DNA from: Rostratula benghalensis
Lineage: Eukaryota; Chordata; Aves; Charadriiformes; Rostratulidae
DNA length: 64,000 nucleotides
Assembly (NCBI GenBank): GCA_013399305.1
Contig: VXAI01000245.1
Coordinates: forward strand, 217,613-281,612
Direction of reading: 5' to 3'
Shown here: in pieces, positions 1 through 12,300 of the stretch
Numbering within the stretch: the stretch's first letter is position 1
Layout of the letters: every line of letters starts with the position of its first letter
Notes under the pieces: generated by a model
Database searches by the model: none
What the model was told of the DNA's origin: nothing
What the model saw: the letters and a program-made list of their open reading frames with translations, nothing else
Position numbers and translations under genes: made by a program

Positions 1-42
1 AAAAAAAAAAAAAAAAAGCTGAGTACTCGACAGGCTCTTCGT
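1..42 (-). other. Start of 3'UTR, with T17 tract in the transcript sense
   Basis: Only the first 42 bases after the stop codon are in the window. They end in a run of 17 A on the plus strand (U17 in the mRNA). No polyadenylation signal is present in this part; the rest of the 3'UTR lies beyond the left edge. Confidence 0.7.
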
Positions 43-360
43 CTACTTGATTACAAAGTACTGAATAACAACTGCAAATAAAATAGCGACCACCGCGAAT
101 CCGCAGAGGAGAACGATGGCGATGAAACGCTCTTCGCGTAAGGTCTTCTTCGTCTCCGCCAGCTCCGTCGTCAGATCAGCAGAGGGGGGGACCAGCTCTT
201 GCTTCTGAGATGAGAACACTGTACTGGGGCTGTAAGGTCCATACAGTTCCTGGGATCCAGCAGAGTCCTGGGACTGGCGGCCAGCGCAGACTCTGATCCG
301 ATATTCACAGTTTGTCTGCAAGCTCGTGAGACGGAAGGACGTCTCTGGTCCCTTGTACAC
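43..360 (-). CDS. FNDC3C1: Coding exon 25: end of FN3 domain 9, tail anchor and stop (residues 1089-1193)
   Basis: Encodes [28 protein letters not shown], then a polar Ser/Thr/Glu-rich stalk, the basic segment KKTLREER, a membrane span ([16 protein letters not shown]) and the C-terminal IQYFVIK, followed by TAG at 45-43. IQYFVIK is the exact C terminus of FNDC3A. The span is placed for post-translational insertion, so the FN3 domains face the cytosol (inference). The acceptor is CCTGCCCAG at 361-362. Confidence 0.95.
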   Translation of the reverse strand: MYKGPETSFRLTSLQTNCEYRIRVCAGRQSQDSAGSQELYGPYSPSTVFSSQKQELVPPSADLTTELAETKKTLREERFIAIVLLCGFAVVAILFAVVIQYFVIK

Positions 361-3300
361 CTGGGCAGGAGGAGAAGAAGAAGAAGAGAGAACCCCTTCA
401 TGTGGGATTCATCTTCAAAACACCAGGTGGTATTTTCCATTTGCGTAGCACTGGACCGAGCCTGAGCTAATCCTCTTCAAACCCACTTAAAATCTCAGCT
501 TTTGTTTCTGAAGAATTCAGGATTCATTTCCCTGTGACCAATCCAAAGCTTCCTGCTGCACCCCACACTCTTCCACTTCAGGGAAGACCTTCTGGCCCTC
601 TACAACTCCCTGAAAAGAGGGTGTACCCGGGGGGGGGCAGCCTCTTCTCCCAAGGAACAGGTGATGGGACAAGAGGAAATGGCCTCAAGTTGTTCCAGGG
701 GACATTGAGTATGAATATTAGGAAAAATTTCTTCACAGAAAGGGTTATCAAGCATTGGAACGGGCTGCTCAGGGAAGTGTTAGAGCCTCCATCCGGGAGG
801 TATCTAAGGATGTGCAGCCGTGGTGCTGAGGAACATGGTTCAGTGGTAACTTGGCAGTCTGAGGTTAACGGTTGGACTTCATGATCTTCACGGTCCCTTC
901 CCACCAAAACAATTTTATGCATGGAAAGAGCCCAGGGCAATGCTGGGAGAACAGGATAAACCAGCAGGAACACTATTCTGGACAGACAGTTCTCCCAGTG
1001 ACTCTCAAGCTGCTTTCACAGCCATTGGTTTTACAGAACAAGGAAAGGGTCATCAGGGAACTGAATCTTTTAAGATTCTCAATCTGGGGCAACCTGTGAT
1101 GCCTTGAAGAGGCAGAATGGCAGGACCCTACACTGGAAGCTGTCCCTACCCATCACAAACTGGAATTCTCATGGAGAGGAACCAACTGAGAACTCAAACT
1201 CATGGTAAAATGAATCCCTTGCCCAAACGAGATGTATCCCTGCCAGGAGCATCACACAAAATTAAATTCAACCTTCAAATATAGACAACTCCCCCACCCC
1301 GGCCACGGTTTTTCAAAGAGAAAAAGCCTCCAGTTCATTATGTTAGGGAAGAGGTACCTGATCAAACTCTCTGCCAGCAGCAAGCTGAAGGATGTAAACA
1401 ATGGAATCCCCTTTCATCGGCTGTAAAGGTTCCCATGTGATTTCGTAAGTGTTTTCTTCCAGCTGATTTGCTTTGGGTGCTGGAAAAGAGCGATTGTTGG
1501 CATATTTTACAAAAAAGAAACTAAACTCTAAAATCACCAGTTATTCCAGTGTACCTCATTTTCACAGCTGATGTAGCCAACGGGCACTAAGTTTCTGTCA
1601 CAAGAAGGAAGTTTTCTGCCTCTGGCTTGTAGTAGCTTTGCTTTTGTAAAGGTTCCTCTTAAAACCTTTCCATTCTAATGCAAGAAACCGGGCAGTGCCA
1701 ATCGAAAAGCTTACACTTTTTCCAGTGCATTTGTTAACAGGGTAGAGGGAATGGGCATTCTTAGAGGGGCAAATAATCTTAAGCAATTAAGATTTGTTGC
1801 ATTCTACTTTCTTTTTCTTTGCTACATTTCATGACAAAAACTTAACAGAAAAAAAAAAACCCAACCCAGAACCAAAGATCACTGTAGTATTTGTAGGTTA
1901 CATTTGTCTTTGTTTTCAAGCTGACAAGATGCGCTTGTGACACGTGAGTGCTTGTAGAACTGAGGTATCCCTTCCAATTCACCACAGAAAAAGAGAATTT
2001 CTGCTTGGGGTATTCTCCAGAACTGACATGACACGTTATACACCCAGCTGAGTCAACTAATTTTCCTGCAGGTAATTAGCATTCTGATCTTCAGAATGTC
2101 TTTTCCCCTAAGAACAATCTCTAATGCTCCTCTTAGGAAGTGAAGATCAGAGGAATTCTTTGTGCCCTTATTTGCCTACACGCTGTTTGTATCAAGCGAT
2201 GGATAACCCTGTAAAATGACTTTCCAGCTGAAAGAGTGTGGAAGAAATCCTCACTGCCAGGGGTGGAAGAGCTACAGCACAGGAGATGGCCACACGCTGG
2301 TCCTACATCAGCAGAGCCCTCCTTATACCACGATAAAGCCCATCGCTGCCAGTTTCTGTTCTCTGTCCCACAAAGGCCCTAGGAAGATGCTGGGCTGGGA
2401 AGGGAGTCAGGTTTTAGCGCTTAACCCGGTACTTCAACACCTCGGGGAGGTTCCCAGTGTGGCGCGAGCCTCACCTTTAAGAGATGCAGGTGGAGACTTG
2501 GTTGTAGTGAAAGCGTAAACTTCGGAAAACTCTCCCTCTCCTGCATCGTTATACGCCTGGATTTTGAAATAGTATGTAGTGGATTCACTGAGTCTCTGCA
2601 CCTTGTATGTATGACAAGGACCATTATAAACAGTGACAAACCTGGAGGAAAACCACAGAAAACAACAAACGGGAATTATTCAGCAACCACCAATTTCTGT
2701 GGCAGTACCATCAGCAGAACACTTTCATACTTAAGCACAAAAAATCCCTCCAAAGTAGCAACACATTCCTGGTACCCTGGCTTTCTACGTACAGATGTGA
2801 CAAACAGTGGCCAGTTTGAACTGGAGAAAATTTGAGGCCCCACCTCAAGGGTTATGTTCAGTTTTGGACCCCTTACCACAAAAAAAGCCACTGAAGGGCA
2901 AGAGTGAGTCCAGAGAAGAGCAACGGAGCTGGTGAGGGGTCTGGAGAACAAGTCTTATGAGGAGAGGCTGAGGCAGCTAGGGGTGTTCAGTCTGGAGAAA
3001 AGGAGGCTGAGGGGAGACCTTCTCGCTCTCTCCAACTCCCTGAAAGAAGGGTGTAGCCGGGGGGGTCGGTCTCTGCTCCCAGGAAACAGGCGATAGAACA
3101 AGAGGAAATGGCCTCACGTTGTGTCAGGGGAGGTTCAGATTGGAGATCAGGAACAATTTTTTCATGGAAAGGGTTCTTAAGCCTTGGAATGGGCTGCCCA
3201 GGGAAGAGGTTGAGGCACCATCCCTGGAGGGACTGAAAAGCCGAGTTGGCATCGTGCTCAGTGACGTGGTTTAGGGATGGTTTTTATCAGAGTCAGGCTG

Positions 3301-6300
3301 ATGGTTGGACTCTATCTCAAAGGTCCCTTCCAACTCAGACAATCCTACAACTGTCATCGACAGTTGATGATGTTAAATCAGCACCACACACCATTCATAC
3401 TGCTGGGAGTCCTAATGGACATTCATGAAGCGTTCATTCGGCTGTGCCTGTCCAGGCACTAAGCTACAGTCACACACAGGCTACCACTGAAACATCACCA
3501 AACTCTTGGTTTGTATCAGGGGAATAACCCTTGTTATTAGGTAAGTTCCAATCTCAAATAAAAGAAGAAATGTCAAATGCATGTTTCTTACATTCAAAGT
3601 GGACTTCAATTTAGAATTTCCAAAAAGAACTGGCAACATCAGAAGATGGTAAGATGTTACTATTTAAATAATACATAACAATTACTGTTTACAAGCACAT
3701 ACTAGTGCAACAGCTATTGACAGTGCTTCTGGTGTAAAGCTGGGATGCAAAAATGCAAATTAAGGTGCAAACTTTGGGATTACCCAACGACTTGGCAGTG
3801 CAAACCGAGTGGAGAATACATGGAATGTCTTAAAAACTCGGTACCAAGTCGTAAAGCAACGGCGTCCTGAAGGTTCTGCTGATCTCACCTGCCAAACCTG
3901 TCCTCCATCTGCAAGTTGAACTGCGTAGGGTTGGTAATTAAAGCTCTGCTGGGACCTTCACCCCATTTCAGTTTAAGGCTCTGGTAGCTGAAGACCACAC
4001 ATTCGAGATGAGGAGGGTCAGGAGGTAGTGGTTTCGTTTTGGCTTTAATGGAATGACTGAAAGGACCAACTCCGAAGCTGTTTATGGCCTGTACTCGAAT
4101 TCTAGAAAGGTGAGAAGGGCAGTTCTGTGGTTAATTTACTGAGTTACCAAAAAACCCTGGGTAATAAAGCAAGAGTTAAAATTTGTAAGGCATATAACCA
4201 CAAACAATAAAGCAATTAAAATGCAGTTAGAAATTAACTATAAAAACAATGCACTTCAAAACAAATCAACACAATGACATTGTTTGCAGCATAATGAAGC
4301 CTCGGTGTTTCTCAGGATTGTTCAGGTTTATTCTGTTCAGTGAACAAGTGCCCAGGGTCCCCACGTTCCCCTCAGCCTCCCACTGCCCCTGCAGATCCAC
4401 AACCCCAACCAGGCTTTAATGACAATGCTCTGAGGGCTGGAGCACCTCTGCTATAGAGACAGGCTGAGAGAGTCGGGGACGTTCAGCCTGGAGAAGAGAA
4501 GGCTCCAGGGAGACCTTAGAGCCCCTTCCAGGCGCTAAAGAGGCTCCAGGAGAGATGGGGAGTGGAGCCAAAGGATGGGAGGAACAGTTCTAAACTGAAA
4601 GTGGGGAGATTGAGATGAGGTCTGGAGAAGAATTTCTTTGGTGTGAGGGTGGTGAGACCCTAGCCCAGGTTGTCCCAGAGAAGCTGTGGTTACTCCATAC
4701 ATCCCTGGAAGTGTTTAAGGCCAGGCTGGATGGGGCTTGGAGCAACCTGGTCTGGTGGGAGGCGTCCCTGGCCAGGGCAGGGGGTTGGAACTGGATGATC
4801 TTTAACTTCACTTCCAACCAAAACCATTCTACGATTAACTGAGCAACACAACATGGGAACAGCCAATTCTGCTTCTTGTCTGTGCACTCACCCTCTCCTG
4901 GTGAGACACTGACCATCCCACCACGTGTGCTGCTTCTGCATCTAAACCCAGAAAACTTGGAATATAGCCTTGGCCCTGAGGCAGAATTTTAATCTTTAAC
5001 TCTTGCTGCTAGAATTTCATGGTTTAATTCTGGATATGACAATTTGGGGTAGTTTGTTTTGGGGTTGTTGGGGTGGGTTTTTTTGGGTTGTTTTTTTTTT
5101 TCAGAGCTGCAGAGTGAATCGGGCAAAGAGTCTGTAAACCAAATATAAAATTGCTCAAAATTTTTTAACACGTCACCTTCAAAGCTGTTGAGTGAAAGTC
5201 CTGCACAGGCGGTTTCAGAACAAAAGCAGCAATTGTTACCTGTAGAGAGTGTCAGGCACCAGATTCTCCAGAACGTGGCTTGTGTTTCTTCCAACAGTTA
5301 CGAGCTGCTTTTCCCCATATTCGATGTTATACCCGGTGACCTCTGCCCCGTGGCAGCAGGGCTCTTCCCACTGAACCACAAGGCACGTTGATAAAGGAAG
5401 AGACGTCTCCATTTGATCTTCTTCAAGCAAATGCAGCACCGTCACCGCCGCGGGCGCCGCCGCCGGGGTTGTCACCACCCCAGCCTCGCCAAACAACCCA
5501 ACACCAGCCACGTTCACAGCCTGAAAAAACAGAGCACGGATCGTTTTACCAGTTTCTAACCAGTTCACAGCTCTCACGCTCCCTTCTGCTGTCATTAAAA
5601 GCAATTTGGAAGAGAATGGAAAAGCTCCCGAATATCTAAGTATGGCAAAACACCTGGTTTTAATACAACGCTGGATCTAAAGCTCTTTTCTAAATATATA
5701 TGGAGTTAGGAGGGACTGGGGGAGAAGGGAAGTATTTTTATCCATTACCTTCAATATTACACGAGTAGGGAGAACTTAGAGCCCCTTCCAGTCCCTAAAG
5801 GGGCTACAGGAGAGATGGAAAGGGACTCTTCATCAGAGAGTAGAGCCATAGGATGAGGGAAAGGTTTTGAACTAAAAGAGGGGAGATTGAGATGAGATCT
5901 GGGGAAGAACTGCTTCGCTGTGAGGGTGGTTGAGACCCTGGCCCAGGTTGTCCCAGGGAAGCTGTGGCTGCCCCATCCCTGGAGGGGTTCAAGGCCAGGC
6001 TGGATGGGGCTTGGAACAACCTGCTCTGGTGGGAGGTCTCCCTGCCCAGAGCAGGGGGTGGCATTAGATGATCTTTAAGGTCCCTTCCAACCCAAACCAT
6101 TCTGTGATTCCAGGTGACAGCACACCCTTTTTCTTCATCTCCAGCTGAAGTTTTATACGTGGTTCAACGTCTACTTGGTTCATTTGCTTAATACCACACA
6201 ACAGAAGGCTTTTCCATACCTGTACCCTGCAGTAGTACGTGGTTGCGGGCGTGAGACCTTTCACTTCATGGCTCTGGCAGGGGCCAGTGTAAACGATGTG

Positions 6301-9300
6301 CATCGATCCCTCCGCCTGCCCCCACTCCAGCCGGTACTCACTGATTGCCGCACCGTTGCACGCAGGACTCTGGGGGGTTAAGTGACAAATGGGCCTTCAG
6401 CTGTGGCACGTAGGCACCACACGAGTGGGATGGGGTTTCACTGAGCAGACATTGGAACAGAAACACCGAAGCAGAAACCCGAGGTCTTTTCCACCACAGC
6501 CAAGGGCATGATTTTAAGTTCAGCTTGTTAAAAGGTTTCCACCTCGACACATGGATAGAACACCACAGTTCAGACCAGAATTTTAAGTGACTCACCATCT
6601 CTTACCAGTTGGATGAATTAAATGTATTATATACTAGTTAACAGAACATTAGGAGGATTAAATGTCACCCAATTTCTTCATTTAAGATGGAAATTCACAG
6701 CTGGCAAAATTTACAAACTCAACATATGCCTCCATCAAGAAAAACACTTCACTCATTCCACCTCCACGCTTGCTGTTTCTTCCATCTCTGTGCATCACAC
6801 ACGCGTCACTGCAATTGCAAAAAGCCAAATATTCACCTGTGTATTACTGAAAAATCATTAAAACCCACCTCCCATGAAACTACGGCGCAGGTTGCACTTT
6901 TACAAGTTACGAGGGGTTTGCAGCACTGGTCGGGGGGGCCCGGAGCAGTGGAGATCTCTGCTTTGTCAGAGGGGGGGCCAAACTGCAAGAAAACACAAGT
7001 GCATGAACACAGGGACCGGCAGCGGAGCAAAGACTGATGTCTGAGTGCAGGAGTTGGAAAAAACACGTTATTTTTGACTCGACAGAGAAACAACAAGCAG
7101 GGTTCAGTGCTTAGTTTCTCAGCAGCATTTACAATTCCTTTCAGGTAGTTTACTTCACGAGCTGGCCCCGTGCCCACAGGATATCTGGAACCCTCCCACC
7201 CCTCTGGTTTTTAACTCCTCTTTCCTCTCTGGTTGGGTTCTGGGTTCCAGCAGCAGCCGGGTGCTGTTTCAGAAAGACTTTTTATGCCACCAATGTTTTA
7301 TCCCAACCCTTCTCAAACCTGGCATTATTCGAACGCACCCTTCTCCACACAATGCTATTCCCACGCCACCAACCTGCAAAGTCCACAGTAACTGTAGGAC
7401 ACGAGGCAATTTCGTAGGGCACAAACTTTTAAGTGGCGACTCCCAGCCAGAAACAAAGGGCTCACAGCACAGAGAAACGACTGAAAGTAGTAACTGAATG
7501 TCTAGTACTAACTTTGGACTAATTTCCTTGGGTACTGATGGTAATCCAGGAGACAAGAGAAATACAACACACAGGGAACGTCCCCTTAGTCAGGGACATT
7601 CAGTCCTCCCTTCAGCCCTAACTTACTGAATCTTCTCTAAATAAGTTTTTTTTTCTCCCTTCAGAAATTTTTGCTCCTTCAACAGGACTGCAACAGAACC
7701 ACAGAAGCTACAAAACACCCCGAGGTTTGTAAGACAAGGCTATCATTACTACCTCTTGTGTAGAAAAATAAAAGGCTAAAAATGGATCTTGTTAAGCGCA
7801 GCGCTTACCCCAGCTTTATTCGCCGCTCGTATCCAGAAGCAGTAGGTTCTCCCAGGAAGCAGGCTGTTTACTACACATTCAGGTGCTGGACCCTGATACA
7901 CTTGTCTGCCTTCCTCCTCTTCCGAGGCTGCCATCTCTACAATGTACTCTGTGATTTCAGAACCTCCATCTACAGATGGGGGGCCTGCAAAATAAAAAAA
8001 AAAAAAAATTAAAAATAATAAAAAAAGAGGATTTCCTTTCACTTTTTTTCCTTTTAAATAGTTTCTAATCAGCCCCCTCAAGCCAAAAGTTGCATCAGGT
8101 GAATTGTAGAAGTTAAGAGTGCAGGGGTTTATCATGTATCTGAGCAGAAACACATTATGAAGTTTGATTCCCATGCCCGCCCCCTCCCAACAAATACTGA
8201 TGGCTTAGTTACTGATGGCCTTCATCTGGGTTTTTTTTTCAGTTTTTTTCCCATGTATTTCCTTAAAAAAAACCCCAACAACCTCAACGTGTCCTCATGA
8301 TTTTTTTCATTATCCCCATTGCTGAGATAAACACAAGAAAAGGAGAGTTGATTTTTAAATTGCCAGACGTGTGTCAGTAATGAGGCAGTCGGGAAGCACT
8401 GTCATTGGAAGGCATTTATGTCCGCTTACGTGTCCCCACACTGTGGCACACACACGTGTCACCAAACCAGAGGTGGGTCGCAAGTTTGGTATTCTTAGGG
8501 GGAAAAAAAAAAAAAATAAATAAAAATCCCCAACTAGGGATGTGGATTACATCTCTATATTTTAATTCTCCCCTCTCCCCTGAAGAGCTCCACAGGTTTT
8601 TCATTTTTGTTCTGACATTTGAAACCAGGAACATATTTCGCTCAGAAGCGGTGGCGCTTACCCCACTGCAGAGTGATCTCCTTGGGCTTGGCTTTGCCCA
8701 CCAGGCAGGGAGCGAGGCAGGGGCCAGGGGGCACAGCCGATGTCGTAACGGTCGTAACATCAGAAACCTGGCAGAAACACATGGTATTTTAGAGCAGAAA
8801 CACAAATTTAACATAAACGGAAATGGTTTTCCACAGCAAATTTACCCTGCTCCAGTGAGACCTCACCTGGAGTACTGTGTGCAGGTCTGGAGCCCTCAAG
8901 ATAGGAGGGACATGGACCTGATGGAGCAGGTCCAGAGGAGGGCCACAAAGATGATCAGGGGGTTGGAGAACCTTTGCTATGAGGACAGGCTGAGGGAGCT
9001 GGGGTTGTTCAGCCTGGAGGCTCTGGGGAGACCTAATAGCAGCCTTCCAGTACCTGAAGGGGCCTACAGGAAGGCTGGGGAGGGTCTGCTTACAAAGGCC
9101 TGCAGTGATGAGGGGCAATGGGTTTAAGCTGGAGAAGAGGAGATTTAGATTGGATATTAGGAATAAGATCTTTACTCTGAGGGTGGTGGAACACTGAACT
9201 GGTTGCCCAGGGAGGTGGGTTGAGGCCCGTTCCCTGGAGATATTCAAGGAGAGACTCCACGAGGCCCTGGGCAACCTGGTCTGGTTGGAGGTGTCCCTGC

Positions 9301-12300
9301 TGACTGCGGGGAGCTGGGACCAGATGACCCTAAAGGTCCCTTTCCAGCCTGGGCCATTCCATGATTCTACTCGTGTTTTTTTACCTGGCTTTCACCACCT
9401 TTACTGGTGCAATAAACCCTCATTCTGTAGGAAGTGCCCGGCTTCAGGTGATCACACACGTGTTCCCTCTGAGAGCCGCTGTAGATGGTGTCCCATTTAC
9501 TTCCTGAGGGGAAAAAACAAAACAAAAAAACCCATAAAAAAAAAAGGAAAACACTTTACACTACAAAACTTTTGCAAAAATTCTCTCGCACGACTATGAA
9601 TTAGGAGCTAACCCAGCCACAGAATGCAATTTGAACAATCAGTTATGGGAAGGACAAGTGCAACCCCATGTACAGACAGGGAAACAAAACAGTAATTGCT
9701 AGAGCAAGGAGCAGTGAATTAGCAGCATAAATTAGCAGAGAAGACGAATGAGCACTTCAACTCACCAACGGACACTTCTGAGATTTCCAAGAAGTATTTA
9801 GAAATGTCTGCCCCTCCGTTATCTTTGGGCGGGTCTGAAAGAAATCAACACCTTAAAATAAATTCTAGAAGACTGAAAAACCAAAGCGTTCTTTTGTAAT
9901 CAGCTCTCTCAGAGAGCATCTCCATTCACTGGAGATTCACTCCATTCAAATACAAAACTCAATTCAAACAGAGAGAGAAACCAGCACACTGAGATAACAC
10001 CACATTTTCCAAAACAACAGGTTTTTTTCTATTACTAATCGTGACCGTGCCAGGAAGAGGAGAAACCAGGAAAATTCTGCCAGTTTCACGTATCATGTCA
10101 GATGTTTTTTAAGAACACATGAAAATCACTGAAGCATCACAGTAAATCTAGAGGCCATTACAACTGAGGCTGCTCCAATAGCACCAAACACTTCTCTAAA
10201 ATGAATGAAGAAAAACACAACTCTTGTACTACAGCCCAAAACAAGTTGCAATTTTTTTGGTAACACTTAAGTATTTCTCCCGCCATAACAACATCTGCAG
10301 AGACAAATAATTAGCCTGAGTACCAAGGACAGGTTGGGGCTGACCAGAGGGAGAGCAGCTCTGAGGAAAAAGCCCTCTGGAAGTCCTGGTGGACACCCGG
10401 AGCCAGCAATGTGCCCTTGCAGCCAAGACGACCAATGCTATCCTGGAGGGCATCAGGAAGAGTGTGGCCATCAGGTGGAGGGAGGTCATCCTGCCCCTCT
10501 GGCTCTAGCCTGGGTAGGTCCCATCTGGAGCACTGGGACCAGTTCTGGGCTCCCCAGTGCAAGAAGGACAGGGAACTGCTGGAGAAGTACAGCAGAGGAC
10601 CACAAAGATAATGAGGGTCCTGGAGCATCTCTCAGATGAGGAAAGGCTGAGGGACTTGGGTCTTTTTAGTCTGGAGAAGAGAAGACTTGGGGGTGAACTG
10701 ATCAACACCTAGAAATACTTAAAAAAAGCGGGTGTCAGGAAGATGGGGCCAGTCTTTTTTCAGTGGCAGGGCAAGAGGAAATGGGCAGAGTTGTACATAA
10801 GAAGTTCCATCTAAACACGAGGAGGAACTTCTTCCCTGTGAGGGTGGCAGAGCCCTGGGCAGAGGCTGCCCAGAGAGGTGGGGGAGTCTCTGTCTCTGGA
10901 GACATTCAAACCCCCCTGGGCACGCTCCTGTGGGACCTGCTGTGGGAGGGCCTTTTCTGGCAGGGGGTTGGACTGGATGATCTCCAGAGGTCCCCTCCAA
11001 CCCCGTATCATTCTGTGAGTTCTTCTCTGATTTCAACCCGTGTTACCAAGGGACTGCACGCCCAGCAGCAGCGCTCACTCACAGCGATAAGGAAAGGGAA
11101 CCCACCCCATGCAACCTTCACGCTGTGCGGATGGATCTTGCCCTTCACAGCGGGTTTACTGGGCGCTCCGGGCTTGTCGGGGTTGGTGCTGTGTTCCACC
11201 ACCTCACTGGGACTGCTTTTTCCTTCGCTGTTGTAGGCAAAGAGCTGTTTCAGGAACAAATGGAATATAGAATAAATGAGTGATTTAACAACAACTATTA
11301 TCCTGCTGATTTAGAAAGTCCTTCCACGCAAAAATTAAAACAAGAAGCCCCCAGAAAGACAAAAAAACAGGTAGTGCAAAAAAAAAAATAATCTGATTTG
11401 TATTACAATTCCACCAAAATCTATTAAAATCTGTTATAATCTATTGTAACATATATGATGTTCTACAGTATAAAAGTACTGCAGATAATTTTCTGCTGTC
11501 TCCATAGAAAGCATCTGAGATACATGAAAATATCTCTAAGCTGGATGTAAAAGCTCCAGAAAAGCACAGAGTCACACCTAAATTAGAAACAAAACATAAT
11601 ACAAACCCTAAACTTATAGGATGTACTCCTCCTAAGATTTCTTAAAGTGCACGAGAGCTCATCTCCGTTGTACTGCGGCTGGAAACCGTAACCCTGTAAA
11701 GAGGGAAAATAAGAACAAACAGCATCACTGATTTTCCCCAATAAATCAAAAAAACAGATCAGACTACATTTTTTTTTTTTAAGCTTGAACTTCATCTTTG
11801 TCTCATCAGCACCTGCAATACTTGCCAACTCTTGAAGTATTTCGAAGGATTTGACAGTAAAACATAGATTTCTTTTTTTTATTTTTATTTTTTTTTCCCC
11901 CACGTAAGCAGTGCCACGTATCAAGCTTTTACACTTATAACAAACACGAGCACTTACGGAACCTTCTTCTTCCATGTCTAAACTGTAAGTGAGAGAGTCG
12001 TCTGAAGACACCCCGCTGGGTGGGCTCCACTTCACTGACAGCCAGGTCACTCCTGTTTCAACGAGCACTGGGGGAGATGGGGCTGGGGGAACAATTCCTG
12101 CTGTGTAGTATGTCACTGTCTCGCTGAACCCACTGGAAAAATATTAAAAAAAATATATATATATATTAACAACAGCAGACATAGCTGATGAGAAAGTAGG
12201 TGATATGATACATCGTGTTCATTACCTCATCCCGATATCATTTTTAGCAGCTAATCTGAGGGAGTATTTTGTAGAAGGAGAGAGTTTGGTGAGTTTATAC

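Larger units (their letters stand above)
361..9384 (-). other. Introns between coding exons 16 and 25
   Basis: Nine introns of about 0.5 to 1.3 kb. Five contain one antisense CR1 copy each, listed separately. The others (1480-2474, 6370-6868, 6983-7808, 7985-8661) hold AT-rich unique sequence and short homopolymers only. Confidence 0.7.

Noticed and set aside
8405..9127. 240-codon plus-strand open frame
   Set aside because: Its second half is CR1 ORF2 and 3' sequence, its first half is antisense to exon 17 and intron DNA; not a gene.
10334..10639. Plus-strand open frames with some protein-like composition
   Set aside because: They are degenerate CR1 reverse-transcriptase-end sequence, broken by frameshifts.
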